Positions 8,586 through 18,012 of a stretch of 64,000 bases of DNA are shown piece by piece. The notes below the pieces were generated by a model, which was not told the DNA's origin, ran no database searches, and saw only the letters and a program-made list of their open reading frames with translations. The position numbers and the translations under genes were made by a program. Position 1 is the stretch's first letter. Every line of letters starts with the position of its first letter. Source of the DNA: Rhodobacteraceae bacterium HTCC2150 (GTDB taxonomy: Bacteria > Pseudomonadota > Alphaproteobacteria > Rhodobacterales > Rhodobacteraceae). The stretch spans positions 1-64,000 of the forward strand of contig AAXZ01000007.1 in NCBI GenBank assembly GCA_000169395.1, read 5' to 3'.

Positions 8586-10532
8586 TTACTCGGCGCGGTT
8601 CATCCGGTTTTCGATCAGCTCGTCAACAACGGCTGGTTCAGCCAATGTTGATGTATCGCCAAGGGCGCTAAAATCGTCTTCGGCAATTTTACGCAAGATG
8701 CGGCGCATGATTTTACCTGAACGAGTTTTTGGCAAACCTGGTGCCCATTGAATAAGGTCAGGCGATGCAATCGGGCCGATTTCTGTGCGGACCCAAGTGC
8801 GTAATTCCTTGCGCAATTCTTCGGTAGGCTCTTCGCCACCCATCAATGTTACATAGCAATAGATGCCTTGGCCTTTGATGTCGTGTGGATATCCTACAAC
8901 CGCGGCCTCAGACACTTTGGGGTGTGCAACAAGTGCGCTTTCAACTTCGGCGGTGCCCATACGGTGGCCAGATACGTTGATCACGTCATCAACGCGACCA
9001 GTGATCCAGTAATATCCATCCGCATCACGACGACAGCCGTCACCAGTAAAGTAGTAGCCTTTGTAATCGGCAAAGTATGCTGAAACGTAACGCTCGTGGT
9101 CACCCCAAACAGTGCGCATTTGACCAGGCCAACTGTCAGCCATGCAAAGAACGCCCTCGGCCTCGACGGTGGTGATTTCATCGCCGGTTGTTGGGTCAAG
9201 AATAATTGGTTTCACCCCAAAGAAGGGCAGGGTGCATGAACCTGGCTTTGTCGAGATCGCACCAGGCAGAGGCGTCATCAGGTGACCGCCCGTTTCTGTT
9301 TGCCACCAAGTGTCAACGATTGGCAATTTGCCGCCACCAACAACCTCGTTGTACCAATTCCATGCTTCTGGATTGATCGGTTCACCAACTGTGCCCAAAA
9401 CCTTTAGATCGCTAAGGTCATGTGCTTCAACGAAGCTGGTGCCTTGGCCCATCAAGGCACGGATGGCTGTTGGAGCTGTATAGAACTGGTTCACTTTGTG
9501 CTTGGCACAAACCGCCCAGAAACGACCGGCATCTGGGTATGTTGGCACACCTTCAAACATTAGCGTGGTGGCGCCATTGGCCAGCGGGCCATAAACGATA
9601 TAGCTGTGGCCTGTGACCCAGCCAACGTCAGCTGTACACCAGAAGATGTCGCCTTCGTGGTAATCAAATACCATCTCATGGGTCATCGAAGCATATACAA
9701 GATAGCCGCCAGTTGTGTGAACAACACCCTTAGGCATGCCGGTTGAACCAGAAGTGTAGAGAATGAACAGTGGATCTTCGGCGTTCATCGGCTCAGGTGG
9801 ACAATCAGTTGATGCGGCAGCCATCAAAGGCGCATAAGCATGATCACGGCCATCTTTCATCGGAATGTCAGCACCAGTACGTGGCACAACAAGGACGTTT
9901 ACATCACCACAAATTTCCATCGCTGCATCAACATTTGCCTTAAGAGGCACAGATTTGCCGCCACGTTTGCTTTCGTCAGCCGTCACAACCAATACAGCGC
10001 CACTGGCAGATACACGTGCCGCCAAAGCATCAGGGGAAAAGCCACCAAATACGATGGAATGTACGGCACCAATACGCGTACAGGCCAGCATCGCATAAGT
10101 CGCCTCAGGGATCATTGGCATATAAAGAACAACGCGGTCGCCCTTTTTGACGCCAAGTGATTTATAAACATTCGCCAGTTTTGTGACGTGATCATAAAGT
10201 TCTGAATACGTGATGTTTTGATCTTCTTCTGGGTTGTCGCCTTCCCAGATGATCGCTGTTTGATCGGCACGTGTTGCCAAGTGCCGGTCAACGCAGTTTG
10301 CACATACGTTTAATTCGCCATCTTCATACCATTTTACCGAAACGTCTGGGTATTCAAACGTGGTGTTTTTAACCTTTGTATAAGGTGTCATCCAATCCAG
10401 TCGTTTTCCTTGCTCGCCCCAGAATGCCTCTGGGTTGGCGATAGAGGCGTCATACATTTCTTTGTATTTGGCCGCATCGATGTGCGCGTTGGCTGCGAAT
10501 TCAGCACTTGGAGCGTAGGTTTTATCAGTCAT
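8586..10532 (-). CDS. acs: Acetyl-CoA synthetase (acetate--CoA ligase)
   Basis: Activates acetate to acetyl-CoA through acetyl-AMP. The 648-aa length is typical. Marks: '[20 protein letters not shown]' (AMP motif), '[16 protein letters not shown]' (acetate-type pocket), '[20 protein letters not shown]' and the C-terminal '[15 protein letters not shown]' with the Lys that is acetylated in other Acs enzymes. AGAGGA sits nine bases before the ATG. It follows livF by 60 bases on the same strand and appears to be the last gene of the ABC transporter operon, an unusual partner worth noting. Confidence 0.97.
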   Translation of the reverse strand: MTDKTYAPSAEFAANAHIDAAKYKEMYDASIANPEAFWGEQGKRLDWMTPYTKVKNTTFEYPDVSVKWYEDGELNVCANCVDRHLATRADQTAIIWEGDNPEEDQNITYSELYDHVTKLANVYKSLGVKKGDRVVLYMPMIPEATYAMLACTRIGAVHSIVFGGFSPDALAARVSASGAVLVVTADESKRGGKSVPLKANVDAAMEICGDVNVLVVPRTGADIPMKDGRDHAYAPLMAAASTDCPPEPMNAEDPLFILYTSGSTGMPKGVVHTTGGYLVYASMTHEMVFDYHEGDIFWCTADVGWVTGHSYIVYGPLANGATTLMFEGVPTYPDAGRFWAVCAKHKVNQFYTAPTAIRALMGQGTSFVEAHDLSDLKVLGTVGEPINPEAWNWYNEVVGGGKLPIVDTWWQTETGGHLMTPLPGAISTKPGSCTLPFFGVKPIILDPTTGDEITTVEAEGVLCMADSWPGQMRTVWGDHERYVSAYFADYKGYYFTGDGCRRDADGYYWITGRVDDVINVSGHRMGTAEVESALVAHPKVSEAAVVGYPHDIKGQGIYCYVTLMGGEEPTEELRKELRTWVRTEIGPIASPDLIQWAPGLPKTRSGKIMRRILRKIAEDDFSALGDTSTLAEPAVVDELIENRMNRAE

Positions 10533-10592
10533 GACTATTGGTCCTCTGGTTTAGGAGGTTAGCAAATAAAAGTAATTAGAAGCGCGGATGGC

Positions 10593-11342
10593 TTAGATTG
10601 CCAAGTATTCCGCGCGCAGTTTGTCGTCGTTCAACACTTCTTCGGCGCTACCGTCATAAACGACGGTACCAGTGTCAAGGATAACGGCACGGTCTGCCAA
10701 TTTAAGAGCAGCCACAGCGTTTTGTTCAACGATCACGGTTGTGATACCTTGTTCGCGGATCAGACCCAATGTTTTGGCAATTTCTTGCACGATTACAGGG
10801 GCCAAACCTTCGTAAGGCTCATCCAGCAACAACAGTTTCACATCGCGGGCTAGGGCGCGTGCGATGGCCAGCATTTGTTGCTCACCACCAGAAAGCGTGG
10901 TGCCTTCTTGTTTGCGACGTTCACGAAGGCGCGGGAACAAATCGTACAAACGATCCAACGACCAACCTAATGGTGGGGCAATTTGGGCCAACAGAATGTT
11001 TTCTTCAACTGTTAGACCTTGGATAATGCGACGATCCTCTGGCACCAAACCAACACCGGCGATAGACGCCTGATAGCTGGCCATTGTGTGCAATGGCTGG
11101 TGATCCAACCAGATTTCACCCTGTGTTACCATAGGTGAATCTACGCGGGAAATCGCGCGTAAGGTGGATGTTTTACCGGCGCCATTGCGACCCAAAAGGG
11201 CAAGGATCTCGCCCTCGTGAATGTTAAAGCTGACACCCTGGACGATATAGCTTTCGCCATAATATGCGTGCATGTCATAGACCGAAAAGTAAGCAGGCGC
11301 TGTGGCTGCGTGATTGGCGTTTTTTTCCAATGGGGCATTCAT
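10593..11342 (-). CDS. HAAT-family ABC transporter ATP-binding protein (LivF type)
   Basis: A 249-aa ATPase. Walker A 'LLGRNGAGKTSTLRAI', signature 'LSGGEQQMLAIARALA', Walker B 'LLLLDEPYEGLAP', H-loop replaced in the usual LivF way by 'VIVEQNA'. 'GLVPEDRRIIQGLTVEENI' is typical of LivF. The substrate is not leucine by necessity: the family also takes amides, urea and small carboxylates. Gene order binding protein-permease-permease-ATPase-ATPase-acs is seen here. Confidence 0.85.
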   Translation of the reverse strand: MNAPLEKNANHAATAPAYFSVYDMHAYYGESYIVQGVSFNIHEGEILALLGRNGAGKTSTLRAISRVDSPMVTQGEIWLDHQPLHTMASYQASIAGVGLVPEDRRIIQGLTVEENILLAQIAPPLGWSLDRLYDLFPRLRERRKQEGTTLSGGEQQMLAIARALARDVKLLLLDEPYEGLAPVIVQEIAKTLGLIREQGITTVIVEQNAVAALKLADRAVILDTGTVVYDGSAEEVLNDDKLRAEYLAI

Positions 11343-11353
11343 CGTGTGCGCTC

Positions 11354-12115
11354 CTATACCTGTGCTTCGCCAAGATACGCTTCGCGTACCTTTGGGTGGC
11401 CTTTGATGTTGTCTGGCGTGTCTTCAACCAATGGTGTGCCTTGGGCAAGAACCGTGATCCGTTCTGACAACGAGAAAACAACGTGCATATCATGCTCAAT
11501 AATGGCGATGGTAATGTCGTGGGTTTCTTTGATTTGTTTTAGCAGATCGATGGTGTTGTTGGTATCAGCCCGCGCCATACCGGCAGTAGGCTCATCCAAC
11601 AGCAACAAACGAGGTTCTTGGGCCAAACACATCGCAATCTCTAGGCGACGTTTGTCACCACGAGACATTGCAGATGCTTCCATGTGGCGTTTATCGGCCA
11701 TGCCCATGTCAGCCAGTGCTTCTTCGGCTTTTTCCTGAATGTCTTTTTGTCCGGCGAGCGAAACCATGGCATTCATTTCAAACGCGCCATCACGGTGCGC
11801 AAGACAAGGGATCATCATGTTTTCCATCACCGTCAGATCGGTGAAGATCTCGGGTGTTTGGAAAACACGGCTGATGCCCATTTGGTTGATCTGGTGTGGT
11901 TTCTTACCCAACACAGATTGGCCGTCAAACATAACCGAACCACTGTCCGGAATAAGTTTACCAACGAAGCAGTTCAGCAAAGTTGATTTGCCAGCACCGT
12001 TAGGACCGATGATCGCGTGAACTGTGTTTTTCTGCACGTTCAGGTTCACATCACCAAGCGCTTGCAAACCGCCGAAACGCTTGGATACGCCTTTGACTTC
12101 GAGAATATTCATCAT
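11354..12115 (-). CDS. HAAT-family ABC transporter ATP-binding protein (LivG type)
   Basis: A 253-aa ATPase. Walker A 'IIGPNGAGKSTLLNCF', signature-like 'MSRGDKRRLEIAMCLA' (the usual LSGG is replaced by MSRG), Walker B 'LLLLDEPTAGMARADT', H-loop 'IAIIEHDMHVVFSL'. 'GISRVFQTPEIFTDLTVMEN' is the LivG Q-loop. Two tandem ATG codons exist (12115 and 12112); AGGAG is placed better for the second. The altered signature (MSRGDKR) occurs in part of this family and is only noted. Confidence 0.85.
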   Translation of the reverse strand: MMNILEVKGVSKRFGGLQALGDVNLNVQKNTVHAIIGPNGAGKSTLLNCFVGKLIPDSGSVMFDGQSVLGKKPHQINQMGISRVFQTPEIFTDLTVMENMMIPCLAHRDGAFEMNAMVSLAGQKDIQEKAEEALADMGMADKRHMEASAMSRGDKRRLEIAMCLAQEPRLLLLDEPTAGMARADTNNTIDLLKQIKETHDITIAIIEHDMHVVFSLSERITVLAQGTPLVEDTPDNIKGHPKVREAYLGEAQV

Positions 12116-12124
12116 AACGCTCCT

Positions 12125-13306
12125 TTATTCAGCTGGTTTAGTGTTAGAGGCGTCGTCGCCCGATTTTTTGCGCTTGAAAAGACGTCCAATACGTTGGCCA
12201 CCTTCAACCAGTCCACCTGGCAAGAAGATAACGATCAACATGAACAACAAGCCCAGTGTCAAATGCCAGCCTTTGCCTACGAAGAAGTGTAGAACCCAAA
12301 CAATGGCGTTTTCCAAACCATCGGGCAGGGCGGCAAACCAACCGTGCAAGACGTTTTCGTTGATCTTTGAGAAGATGTTTTCAAAGTATTTGATGAAACC
12401 CGCACCAAGGATCGGACCGATCAAAGTACCAGCACCACCAAGGATAACCATCAAAACAACTTCGCCTGACGCTGTCCACTGCATCCGCTCTGCACCTGCC
12501 AATGGATCCATTGAGGCCATCAAGCCGCCCGCCAAACCAGCATACATGCCAGAGATAACGAAAGCTGCAAGTGTGTAAGGACGTGTTGAAACACCCGTGT
12601 AGTTCAAGCGTGTTTGGTTGGTCTTAATCGCACGCAACATCAAACCGAAAGGCGAGTTGAAGATACGCATTGAAAGATAGAAGGCCAAAACCATCATCAC
12701 CGCACTTACATAATAACCCATGTTGAATTGGAACGCCCAATCACCAAGTGCCAATGTTGAAGTGCTGTTCATCTCAAAACCAAACAAGTGCGTAACAGTC
12801 GGACCGTTTCCTAAAAGGATTTGTGGATCGTCGTTGTAAACTTGAAGGCCAGTTTCACCATTGGTTAGCGGTGTCAAAACCGAATAAGCCAAGGCAAAGC
12901 TCATCTGAGCGAACGCCAGTGTCAGGATCGAGAAGTAGATACCCGAGCGACGCAAACTGATGAACCCGATGAGCAGCGAGAACAATCCAGCCACGATCAC
13001 TGATAGGACGATTGCTGGCACGATGTTCATGCTAAGCAGTTTGAACATCCACACAGCGGCATAAGAACCCACACCCAAGAAGGCGGCGTGACCGAATGAT
13101 AGATAACCGGTCAGGCCAAACAGGATGTTGAAACCGATGGCAAAGATACCAAAGATCACAAAACGCTGCATCAAGTCAGGGTAGCCAGCGTTAAACTGTG
13201 CCAAGCCACTGGATTGTGGAAAAGGGTTCATAAGGAACGGTGCGAACACCGTCAGGGCGATTACGATCAGCAATAGGGCTGAATTCTTTTTGTCTAGTCC
13301 TAGCAT
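12125..13306 (-). CDS. HAAT-family ABC transporter permease (LivM type)
   Basis: A 393-aa inner-membrane permease with around ten hydrophobic segments, '[18 protein letters not shown]' as the LivM hallmark and '[37 protein letters not shown]' (split, about residues 236-272) as the coupling region. The C-terminus is a charged cytoplasmic tail. It starts directly at the stop of the LivH-type gene, whose last codons (ATG GAG GAA) provide the GGAGG ribosome-binding site. Confidence 0.85.
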   Translation of the reverse strand: MLGLDKKNSALLLIVIALTVFAPFLMNPFPQSSGLAQFNAGYPDLMQRFVIFGIFAIGFNILFGLTGYLSFGHAAFLGVGSYAAVWMFKLLSMNIVPAIVLSVIVAGLFSLLIGFISLRRSGIYFSILTLAFAQMSFALAYSVLTPLTNGETGLQVYNDDPQILLGNGPTVTHLFGFEMNSTSTLALGDWAFQFNMGYYVSAVMMVLAFYLSMRIFNSPFGLMLRAIKTNQTRLNYTGVSTRPYTLAAFVISGMYAGLAGGLMASMDPLAGAERMQWTASGEVVLMVILGGAGTLIGPILGAGFIKYFENIFSKINENVLHGWFAALPDGLENAIVWVLHFFVGKGWHLTLGLLFMLIVIFLPGGLVEGGQRIGRLFKRKKSGDDASNTKPAE

Positions 13307-14353
13307 TTATTCCTCCATCACACCTTTGCGGCCCAACAGCCCACGAGGGCGGGTCAGCAAGACGATGATTGCAACTAGATAGATGACGATTTGGTCGATT
13401 GAAGGCAGATAGATTGCTTCAAAGAAACCTTTCACGGCGTTCATAGAGGCGAAGCTTTCCAACACACCCAGCAAGAAGCCGGCGAGTACGGCGCCAGGCA
13501 AACTGCCCATGCCGCCCACAACCACAACAACAAAGCTAAGAACCAAGAAGTCCATGCCCATGTGGTAGTTTGGTGAATTGATTGGTGTGTACATTACACC
13601 TGCAAGACCTGCGACCGCGGCGGCGATACCGAACATAATGGTAAAGCGCTTGTCGATGTTGATGCCAAGCAAACCAACGGTTTCACGATCCGCCATACCA
13701 GCGCGAACAACCATCCCGAAGGTGGTAAAGCGAAGGAAGGCAAACACGGCACCGATGACCAAAGCAGAGAAACAGAAATAAATTAGACGCCAAACAGGGT
13801 AAATAATGGCATTGGCTTCGAAGCCAATCATTACACCGAAATCATATGATCCATGGAATGCATCAGGCGCAGGCGTTGGGATAGGGTTCGCGCCATAGTT
13901 CGCTTTGATGATTTCCTGCAAAACAATCGCCAAACCGAAGGTCACCAAGATTTGGTCGGCATGTGGACGTTTGTAGAAGTGTTTGATCAGCCCGCGTTCC
14001 ATCACGTAGCCAACGGCCAACATCACTGGGATTGCCACCAAAATGGCCAAAGGAACCGACCAGTTGATGATTGCAGAACCAGCCACTTCGCCGAACCAAT
14101 TGATAACATAGGGCGTTTTAACCTTTAGAGGGTTACCCAAGAAATCGGTTTGTGTCGGGTCAATCGTGATTGACGAGAGGTTCAAGATTTTTTGTAAAGT
14201 TACAGCACAGAATGCACCGATCATGAACAGGGCACCGTGGGCAAAGTTTACCACACCCAAAGTACCAAAAATGAGAGTCAAACCAAGGGCGATCAAGGCA
14301 TATGCCGAGCCCTTATCTAGACCGTTTAAAACTTGCAGGAGGATTGCGTCCAT
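13307..14353 (-). CDS. HAAT-family ABC transporter permease (LivH type)
   Basis: A 348-aa permease beginning MDAILLQVLNGLDKGSAYAL, the usual LivH start; an ATG three codons upstream (14362) is too close to the AAGGGG ribosome-binding site to be preferred. 'GVVNFAHGALFMIGA' and 'GVVRAGMADRETVGLLGIN' are the family marks. 'GGMGSLPGAVLAGFLLGV' is near the C-terminus. It is separated from the binding-protein gene by a hairpin, so it is probably made in lower amount. Confidence 0.85.
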   Translation of the reverse strand: MDAILLQVLNGLDKGSAYALIALGLTLIFGTLGVVNFAHGALFMIGAFCAVTLQKILNLSSITIDPTQTDFLGNPLKVKTPYVINWFGEVAGSAIINWSVPLAILVAIPVMLAVGYVMERGLIKHFYKRPHADQILVTFGLAIVLQEIIKANYGANPIPTPAPDAFHGSYDFGVMIGFEANAIIYPVWRLIYFCFSALVIGAVFAFLRFTTFGMVVRAGMADRETVGLLGINIDKRFTIMFGIAAAVAGLAGVMYTPINSPNYHMGMDFLVLSFVVVVVGGMGSLPGAVLAGFLLGVLESFASMNAVKGFFEAIYLPSIDQIVIYLVAIIVLLTRPRGLLGRKGVMEE

Positions 14354-14388
14354 TTTCCCCATACCCCTTATTGTTTATAGGGTTCCCA

Positions 14389-14419
14389 GAAAAAACCATG
14401 GCGAAAAACTCGCCATGGT
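14389..14419 (-). terminator. Attenuator-like hairpin between binding protein and LivH gene
   Basis: A perfect 10-bp stem, ACCATGGCGA (14395-14404) and TCGCCATGGT (14410-14419), with a five-base loop. On the minus strand it is followed by at least five T. It lies 22 bases past the stop of the binding-protein gene. Such hairpins often let the periplasmic binding protein be made in excess over the membrane parts. Confidence 0.75.
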
Positions 14420-14441
14420 CGTTATTTTTAAGCGGTTAAGC

Positions 14442-15800
14442 TTATGCGCCTGGGTTACATGAACCCAAGTCGCCACCAGCGAACATTGGGTGATCCACAG
14501 CGTACTCAACTTGAGCGCGTGGTGTAACTTCAACGATTTCCAAAGCGTCGTATTCGTTAGCTGGGTCAGTTTTACCCTGCATAACCAAAACGTCTTTAAA
14601 GCACTGGTGATCAGAACCACGGTAGAATGTAGGTCCGTTGCCCAAGCCGTCAAAGTTGAAGTCTTCAAGAGCTTCAGCAATGCCACATGGGTTGAATGTA
14701 CCAGCACGCTCAGCAGCATCAGCATAAAGCAATGTTTGTGCATATACTGTTTGAGCAGCGTTTGATGGTGGGAAACCATACTTAGTACCGAACGACTTAA
14801 CGAAGGCTTTTGTGCCCGCGTCTTGAAGTGTCCAAGACCAGTTAGTTGAACCGTAAACGCCTTCGATGTTGGCGCCAGCACCTTTAGCCATCAACTCGGA
14901 GTACAAAGGTACAACGATTTCAAACTGTTTGCCGTTAACCATTTTGTCACGAAGACCGAACTGAACAGCGTTAGTCAAAGAGTTAACCATGTTTCCGCCG
15001 TAGTGGTTCAGAACCAAAACGTCAGCACCAGAGTTCAGAACCGGCGCGATGTATGACGAGAAGTCAGTAGTCGCAAGTGGTGTAAGAACGTTGTTAACAG
15101 TCTGCCAACCAACAGCTTCAGTTGCTGCTTGGATTGATTCCTGCTGTGTCCAGCCCCATGTGTAGTCAGCTGTTAGGTGATAAGCGCGACGATCAGAACC
15201 GTAAGCACCTTTCAAAACTGGCGCCAAAGCAGCACCTGACATGTAACCGTTAAAGAAGTGACGGAAGCCGTTGGCTTTCTTATCTTTACCAGTTGTGTCG
15301 TTTGAGTGTGTCAAACCAGCCATGAATACAACGCCAGCTTCTTGACATAGACCTTGAACAGCGATCGCAACACCTGATGAAGAACCACCAGTAATCATGA
15401 TTGCGCCGTCTTTTTCGATCATAGACTTAGCAGAAGCACGAGCAGCGTCTGATTTAGTTTGAGTGTCACCAGTTACATAAGCAACTTTTTTACCCAAAAC
15501 GCCTGCACCGTTAAGTGCTTGTGACGAGAATGTGCTCAAGCAACCGCCGTCGCCTTCGCCGTTCAAGTGCTCAACAGCCAATTTGTAAGCGCGTAGTTCG
15601 TCTGCGCCTTCGTCAGCATATGGACCTGATTGTGGTACGTTAAAACCAAACGTTACTGTATCACCTTGTGGGGCGTTACGGTATCCGCTGTGGCTTCCAG
15701 CCCATACAGAGCCGTCAAAAACCGTAGGAACTGCTAGACCTGCGCCGGCAACGGCACCTGTTTTTAGCAATCCACGACGAGTGAAATTAGATTTGGACAT
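14442..15800 (-). CDS. HAAT-family ABC transporter substrate-binding protein (Tat-type signal)
   Basis: A 452-aa periplasmic binding protein. The N-terminus 'FTRRGLLKTGAVAGAGLA' with twin Arg and an Ala-rich segment is a Tat export signal, cut near 'VWAGS'. The mature part has 'VTFGFNVPQSGPYADEG' and 'MITGGSSSGVAIAVQGL' as in Peripla_BP_6 proteins. Several Cys pairs are present. The ligand is unknown. The link to acs suggests a short carboxylate or amide, but the fold also binds branched-chain amino acids. Divergent from the XRE regulator gene. Confidence 0.85.
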   Translation of the reverse strand: MSKSNFTRRGLLKTGAVAGAGLAVPTVFDGSVWAGSHSGYRNAPQGDTVTFGFNVPQSGPYADEGADELRAYKLAVEHLNGEGDGGCLSTFSSQALNGAGVLGKKVAYVTGDTQTKSDAARASAKSMIEKDGAIMITGGSSSGVAIAVQGLCQEAGVVFMAGLTHSNDTTGKDKKANGFRHFFNGYMSGAALAPVLKGAYGSDRRAYHLTADYTWGWTQQESIQAATEAVGWQTVNNVLTPLATTDFSSYIAPVLNSGADVLVLNHYGGNMVNSLTNAVQFGLRDKMVNGKQFEIVVPLYSELMAKGAGANIEGVYGSTNWSWTLQDAGTKAFVKSFGTKYGFPPSNAAQTVYAQTLLYADAAERAGTFNPCGIAEALEDFNFDGLGNGPTFYRGSDHQCFKDVLVMQGKTDPANEYDALEIVEVTPRAQVEYAVDHPMFAGGDLGSCNPGA

Positions 15801-16018
15801 GAAAATCCTCCCTTATTTGATTTCAAGCGATACGCACCTCCTCAGTACGCATCACCCTCGGTAGTCAAGTGGCTACAGTATCGCCCATAGTTAGAAAATT
15901 TCGCAACAAGCCTTTCAATTTTAACAATTATTTTGTAAATAAATACACATGTCATCAAGGTTGGTTGTAAAAAAAATAACAAACGCTGTGCCAAGTGCTC
16001 GGGAATTAAGGATTTTTA
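15801..16018. promoter_or_regulatory. Divergent control region between ABC-acs operon and regulator gene
   Basis: A 218-base AT-rich gap between two divergent start codons. It must hold both promoters. AAGGA lies seven bases before the regulator ATG on the plus strand. I did not find a convincing operator palindrome; the stretch around 15930-15952 (TTTGTAAATAAATACAC-type) is the most AT-rich part. Confidence 0.5.
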
Positions 16019-17293
16019 ATGAAAAATGAAGGACAGACCGGAAGCAGAATACGCGAGCGACGGATTGATCTTGGTTTGCGACAAGGTGATTTGGCGCTCA
16101 AAGTTGGAATTTCTCCGGCTTACCTAAATTTGATCGAACACAATAAGCGTAGAATCGGCGGCAAATTACTTGTTTCATTGGCGGCAACACTTGCTGTCGA
16201 GCCGATAGCGCTAACGCAAGGCGGTGCCGCGGCCGTTGTTGCTGGTTTGAAAAACGCGGCTTCAAATGCGCCACAGATTGATGTGGAAGAGGCAAATGTT
16301 GATCAGTTTTTGTCGCGGTTCCCAGGTTGGGCGGCATTGATTGAGCAACAATCTGATCAGTTAACAGAAATGGAACGTCGTGTTGCGTTGATGTCTGATC
16401 GCCTCGCCCATGATCCGGTTTTGAGCGAAAGCCTTCACGAAGTGTTAACTGCGGTAACCTCAATTCGTTCAACTGCATCAATTTTGGCGCAAACACCTGA
16501 CATTGATCGCGATTGGCAGCGCCGTTTTCAAACCAACGTTTTTGAAGACAGCGCACGCCTTGCCGATACGGCGCAATCTTTGGTGTCTTATTTTGAAACC
16601 ATGGCGACCGAAAACCACGAAGGGGCGGGCACAGGTGCCACCGTCGAGGCGTTTTTTGCAAAAAATAACTACCATTTCCCAGAATTAGAAAACGATACAG
16701 AACCGCAAAACTTACAAACGCAGGAAGATTTCCCGAGCGGCGCGGGTGCGGAAATTGTTCAAAAGCGATTGAAAGACTACAAAGCAGATGCCACGGATAT
16801 GCCATTGGCGAAGGTGCAGAATGCGATCGCTAGCCACGGATTTAACCCAGCGGCAATAGCGCAATATTTGCAACAACCGTTGGGGCGTGTTCTGGTCCGG
16901 TTGTCTAATCTGCCTAACTCCGAAAGCTATCCTGACGTTGGATTGATCCGCTGTGATCTATCCGGCAGCATCATTTTGCGAAAACCAATCGAAGGATTTG
17001 CTTTACCTCTCACGGGCGCTGCCTGCCCACTTTGGCCCATGTATCAAGCCCTTGCACAACCGGGATTGCCCTTGGCGCAAATCGTGGAAACCCCATCGGG
17101 TGCCAAATTTCAATGCTATGCAGTGGCAGAAGTCGCACCAACACCATTATTCAATGCGCCTTTAGTGGTCACATCGACAATGATAATGATGAAGATCGAT
17201 GATGATTTTGCCGAGGCGACGCCTATAGGACCGACCTGTCAAATTTGCCCGCGGTCAGATTGTCGGGCGCGGCGTTACAGCACTTCTGTTTAA
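16019..17293 (+). CDS. XRE-family regulator (short-chain acyl regulator type) with a DHp-like segment
   Basis: A 424-aa regulator. Residues 8-62 are an XRE helix-turn-helix ('RIRERRIDLGLRQGDLALKV', 'ISPAYLNLIEHNKRRI'). The C-terminal half matches ScfR/DUF2083-type regulators of acetate and propionate metabolism, ending in a Cys cluster 'TCQICPRSDCRARR'. Unlike RamB-type relatives I see no HEXXH IrrE zinc motif in the middle. Instead residues 120-195 resemble a histidine-kinase dimerisation/phosphoacceptor (DHp) helix pair: 'HEVLTAVTSIRS' (His140-Glu141) against 'HELRTPMTSIRS' of the kinase encoded two genes on, then a second helix with 'RRFQTNVFEDSARLA'. No ATPase domain follows. It is divergent from the ABC-acs operon, which it probably controls (inference). 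Confidence 0.8.
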   Translation: MKNEGQTGSRIRERRIDLGLRQGDLALKVGISPAYLNLIEHNKRRIGGKLLVSLAATLAVEPIALTQGGAAAVVAGLKNAASNAPQIDVEEANVDQFLSRFPGWAALIEQQSDQLTEMERRVALMSDRLAHDPVLSESLHEVLTAVTSIRSTASILAQTPDIDRDWQRRFQTNVFEDSARLADTAQSLVSYFETMATENHEGAGTGATVEAFFAKNNYHFPELENDTEPQNLQTQEDFPSGAGAEIVQKRLKDYKADATDMPLAKVQNAIASHGFNPAAIAQYLQQPLGRVLVRLSNLPNSESYPDVGLIRCDLSGSIILRKPIEGFALPLTGAACPLWPMYQALAQPGLPLAQIVETPSGAKFQCYAVAEVAPTPLFNAPLVVTSTMIMMKIDDDFAEATPIGPTCQICPRSDCRARRYSTSV

Positions 17294-17389
17294 CTTCCTT
17301 TGACAGAGGCGAAGTTCGGTGCATAGACTGTTGTCCAAACTGGGACATGAACATTATTTAGCATTTGTACGGGTACCATTGGGGGGAAT

Positions 17390-17758
17390 ATGGGGCATCA
17401 CGTTTTACTGATAGAGGATGAACCGAACATTACAGAGGCCCTTAGGTTTCTGCTAAATAGGGATGGATTTACTGTCGCTACGCACGCAGATGGAGCCACA
17501 GCGCTTGAAGCAATTGATCGCGAGGCACCCGATCTAATAGTTCTTGATGTCATGCTGCCTAACAAAAATGGTTTTGATATTTTACGTGATTTGCGGGCAG
17601 AAACTGCGACGCAACAACTTCCGGTTCTTATGCTAACAGCAAAAGGTCAAGAAAAAGACCGCGCTTTGGCCGAGAGTTTTAAGGTCGATAAATTCATGAC
17701 AAAGCCATTTTCAAATCAGGAAATAGTTAGCACTATCAACGATCTGCTTGCCCGATGA
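17390..17758 (+). CDS. Receiver-only (CheY-like) response regulator
   Basis: A 122-aa protein consisting of one receiver domain: acidic pocket Glu9-Asp10-Glu11, phosphoacceptor Asp53 in 'LIVLDVMLPNK', Thr in 'VLMLTAKGQ', and Lys in 'FMTKPFSNQE'. It ends four residues or so after the last helix, so no DNA-binding or enzymatic output domain exists. GGGGGG lies just before the ATG. It overlaps the next gene by four bases (ATGA), and the SLC5-type kinase is the third gene, its likely phosphodonor. Possible phosphoacceptor partner downstream: the DHp-like segment of the XRE regulator just upstream. Confidence 0.9.
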   Translation: MGHHVLLIEDEPNITEALRFLLNRDGFTVATHADGATALEAIDREAPDLIVLDVMLPNKNGFDILRDLRAETATQQLPVLMLTAKGQEKDRALAESFKVDKFMTKPFSNQEIVSTINDLLAR

Positions 17759-18012
17759 ATAAAGAAGATCGCCCCGTATTTTTGGAATCCGATGGGTATC
17801 GACTGCGCCGAATTGTCGATGCTTTAAGGTTCCTGCCGTTTCTCGGCATATTCTTTGTTGTCGTGCCGGGCATAATGTTGTCGGGCGCCGTACCTCGTTC
17901 GTTGTCCGGTGTTGGTATCTATTTCTTTGCAATTTGGATTGTGCTCATTCTTTTGACAGCCATACTGACGCGCGTTTTTGCAAAACGTGGTAAAGAAACG
18001 GAAGAACAGTAG
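17755..18012 (+). CDS. Small two-TM membrane protein of the sensor-kinase cluster
   Basis: An 85-aa protein with two hydrophobic segments (about residues 24-45 and 51-74) and a charged C-terminus 'RVFAKRGKETEEQ'. I do not recognise a named family. Its place directly before an SLC5-domain protein recalls the small partner subunits (DUF485/DUF4212) that precede SLC5 symporters, but sequence similarity to those is not evident. It overlaps the receiver gene by four bases and the kinase gene by one base, so its synthesis is coupled to both. Confidence 0.75.
   Translation: MNKEDRPVFLESDGYRLRRIVDALRFLPFLGIFFVVVPGIMLSGAVPRSLSGVGIYFFAIWIVLILLTAILTRVFAKRGKETEEQ

Noticed and set aside
10593-15800. Naming the HAAT importer as a urea (Urt) or leucine (Liv) system
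   Set aside because: Neither urease genes nor amino-acid genes are linked; the link to acs makes either name unsafe.
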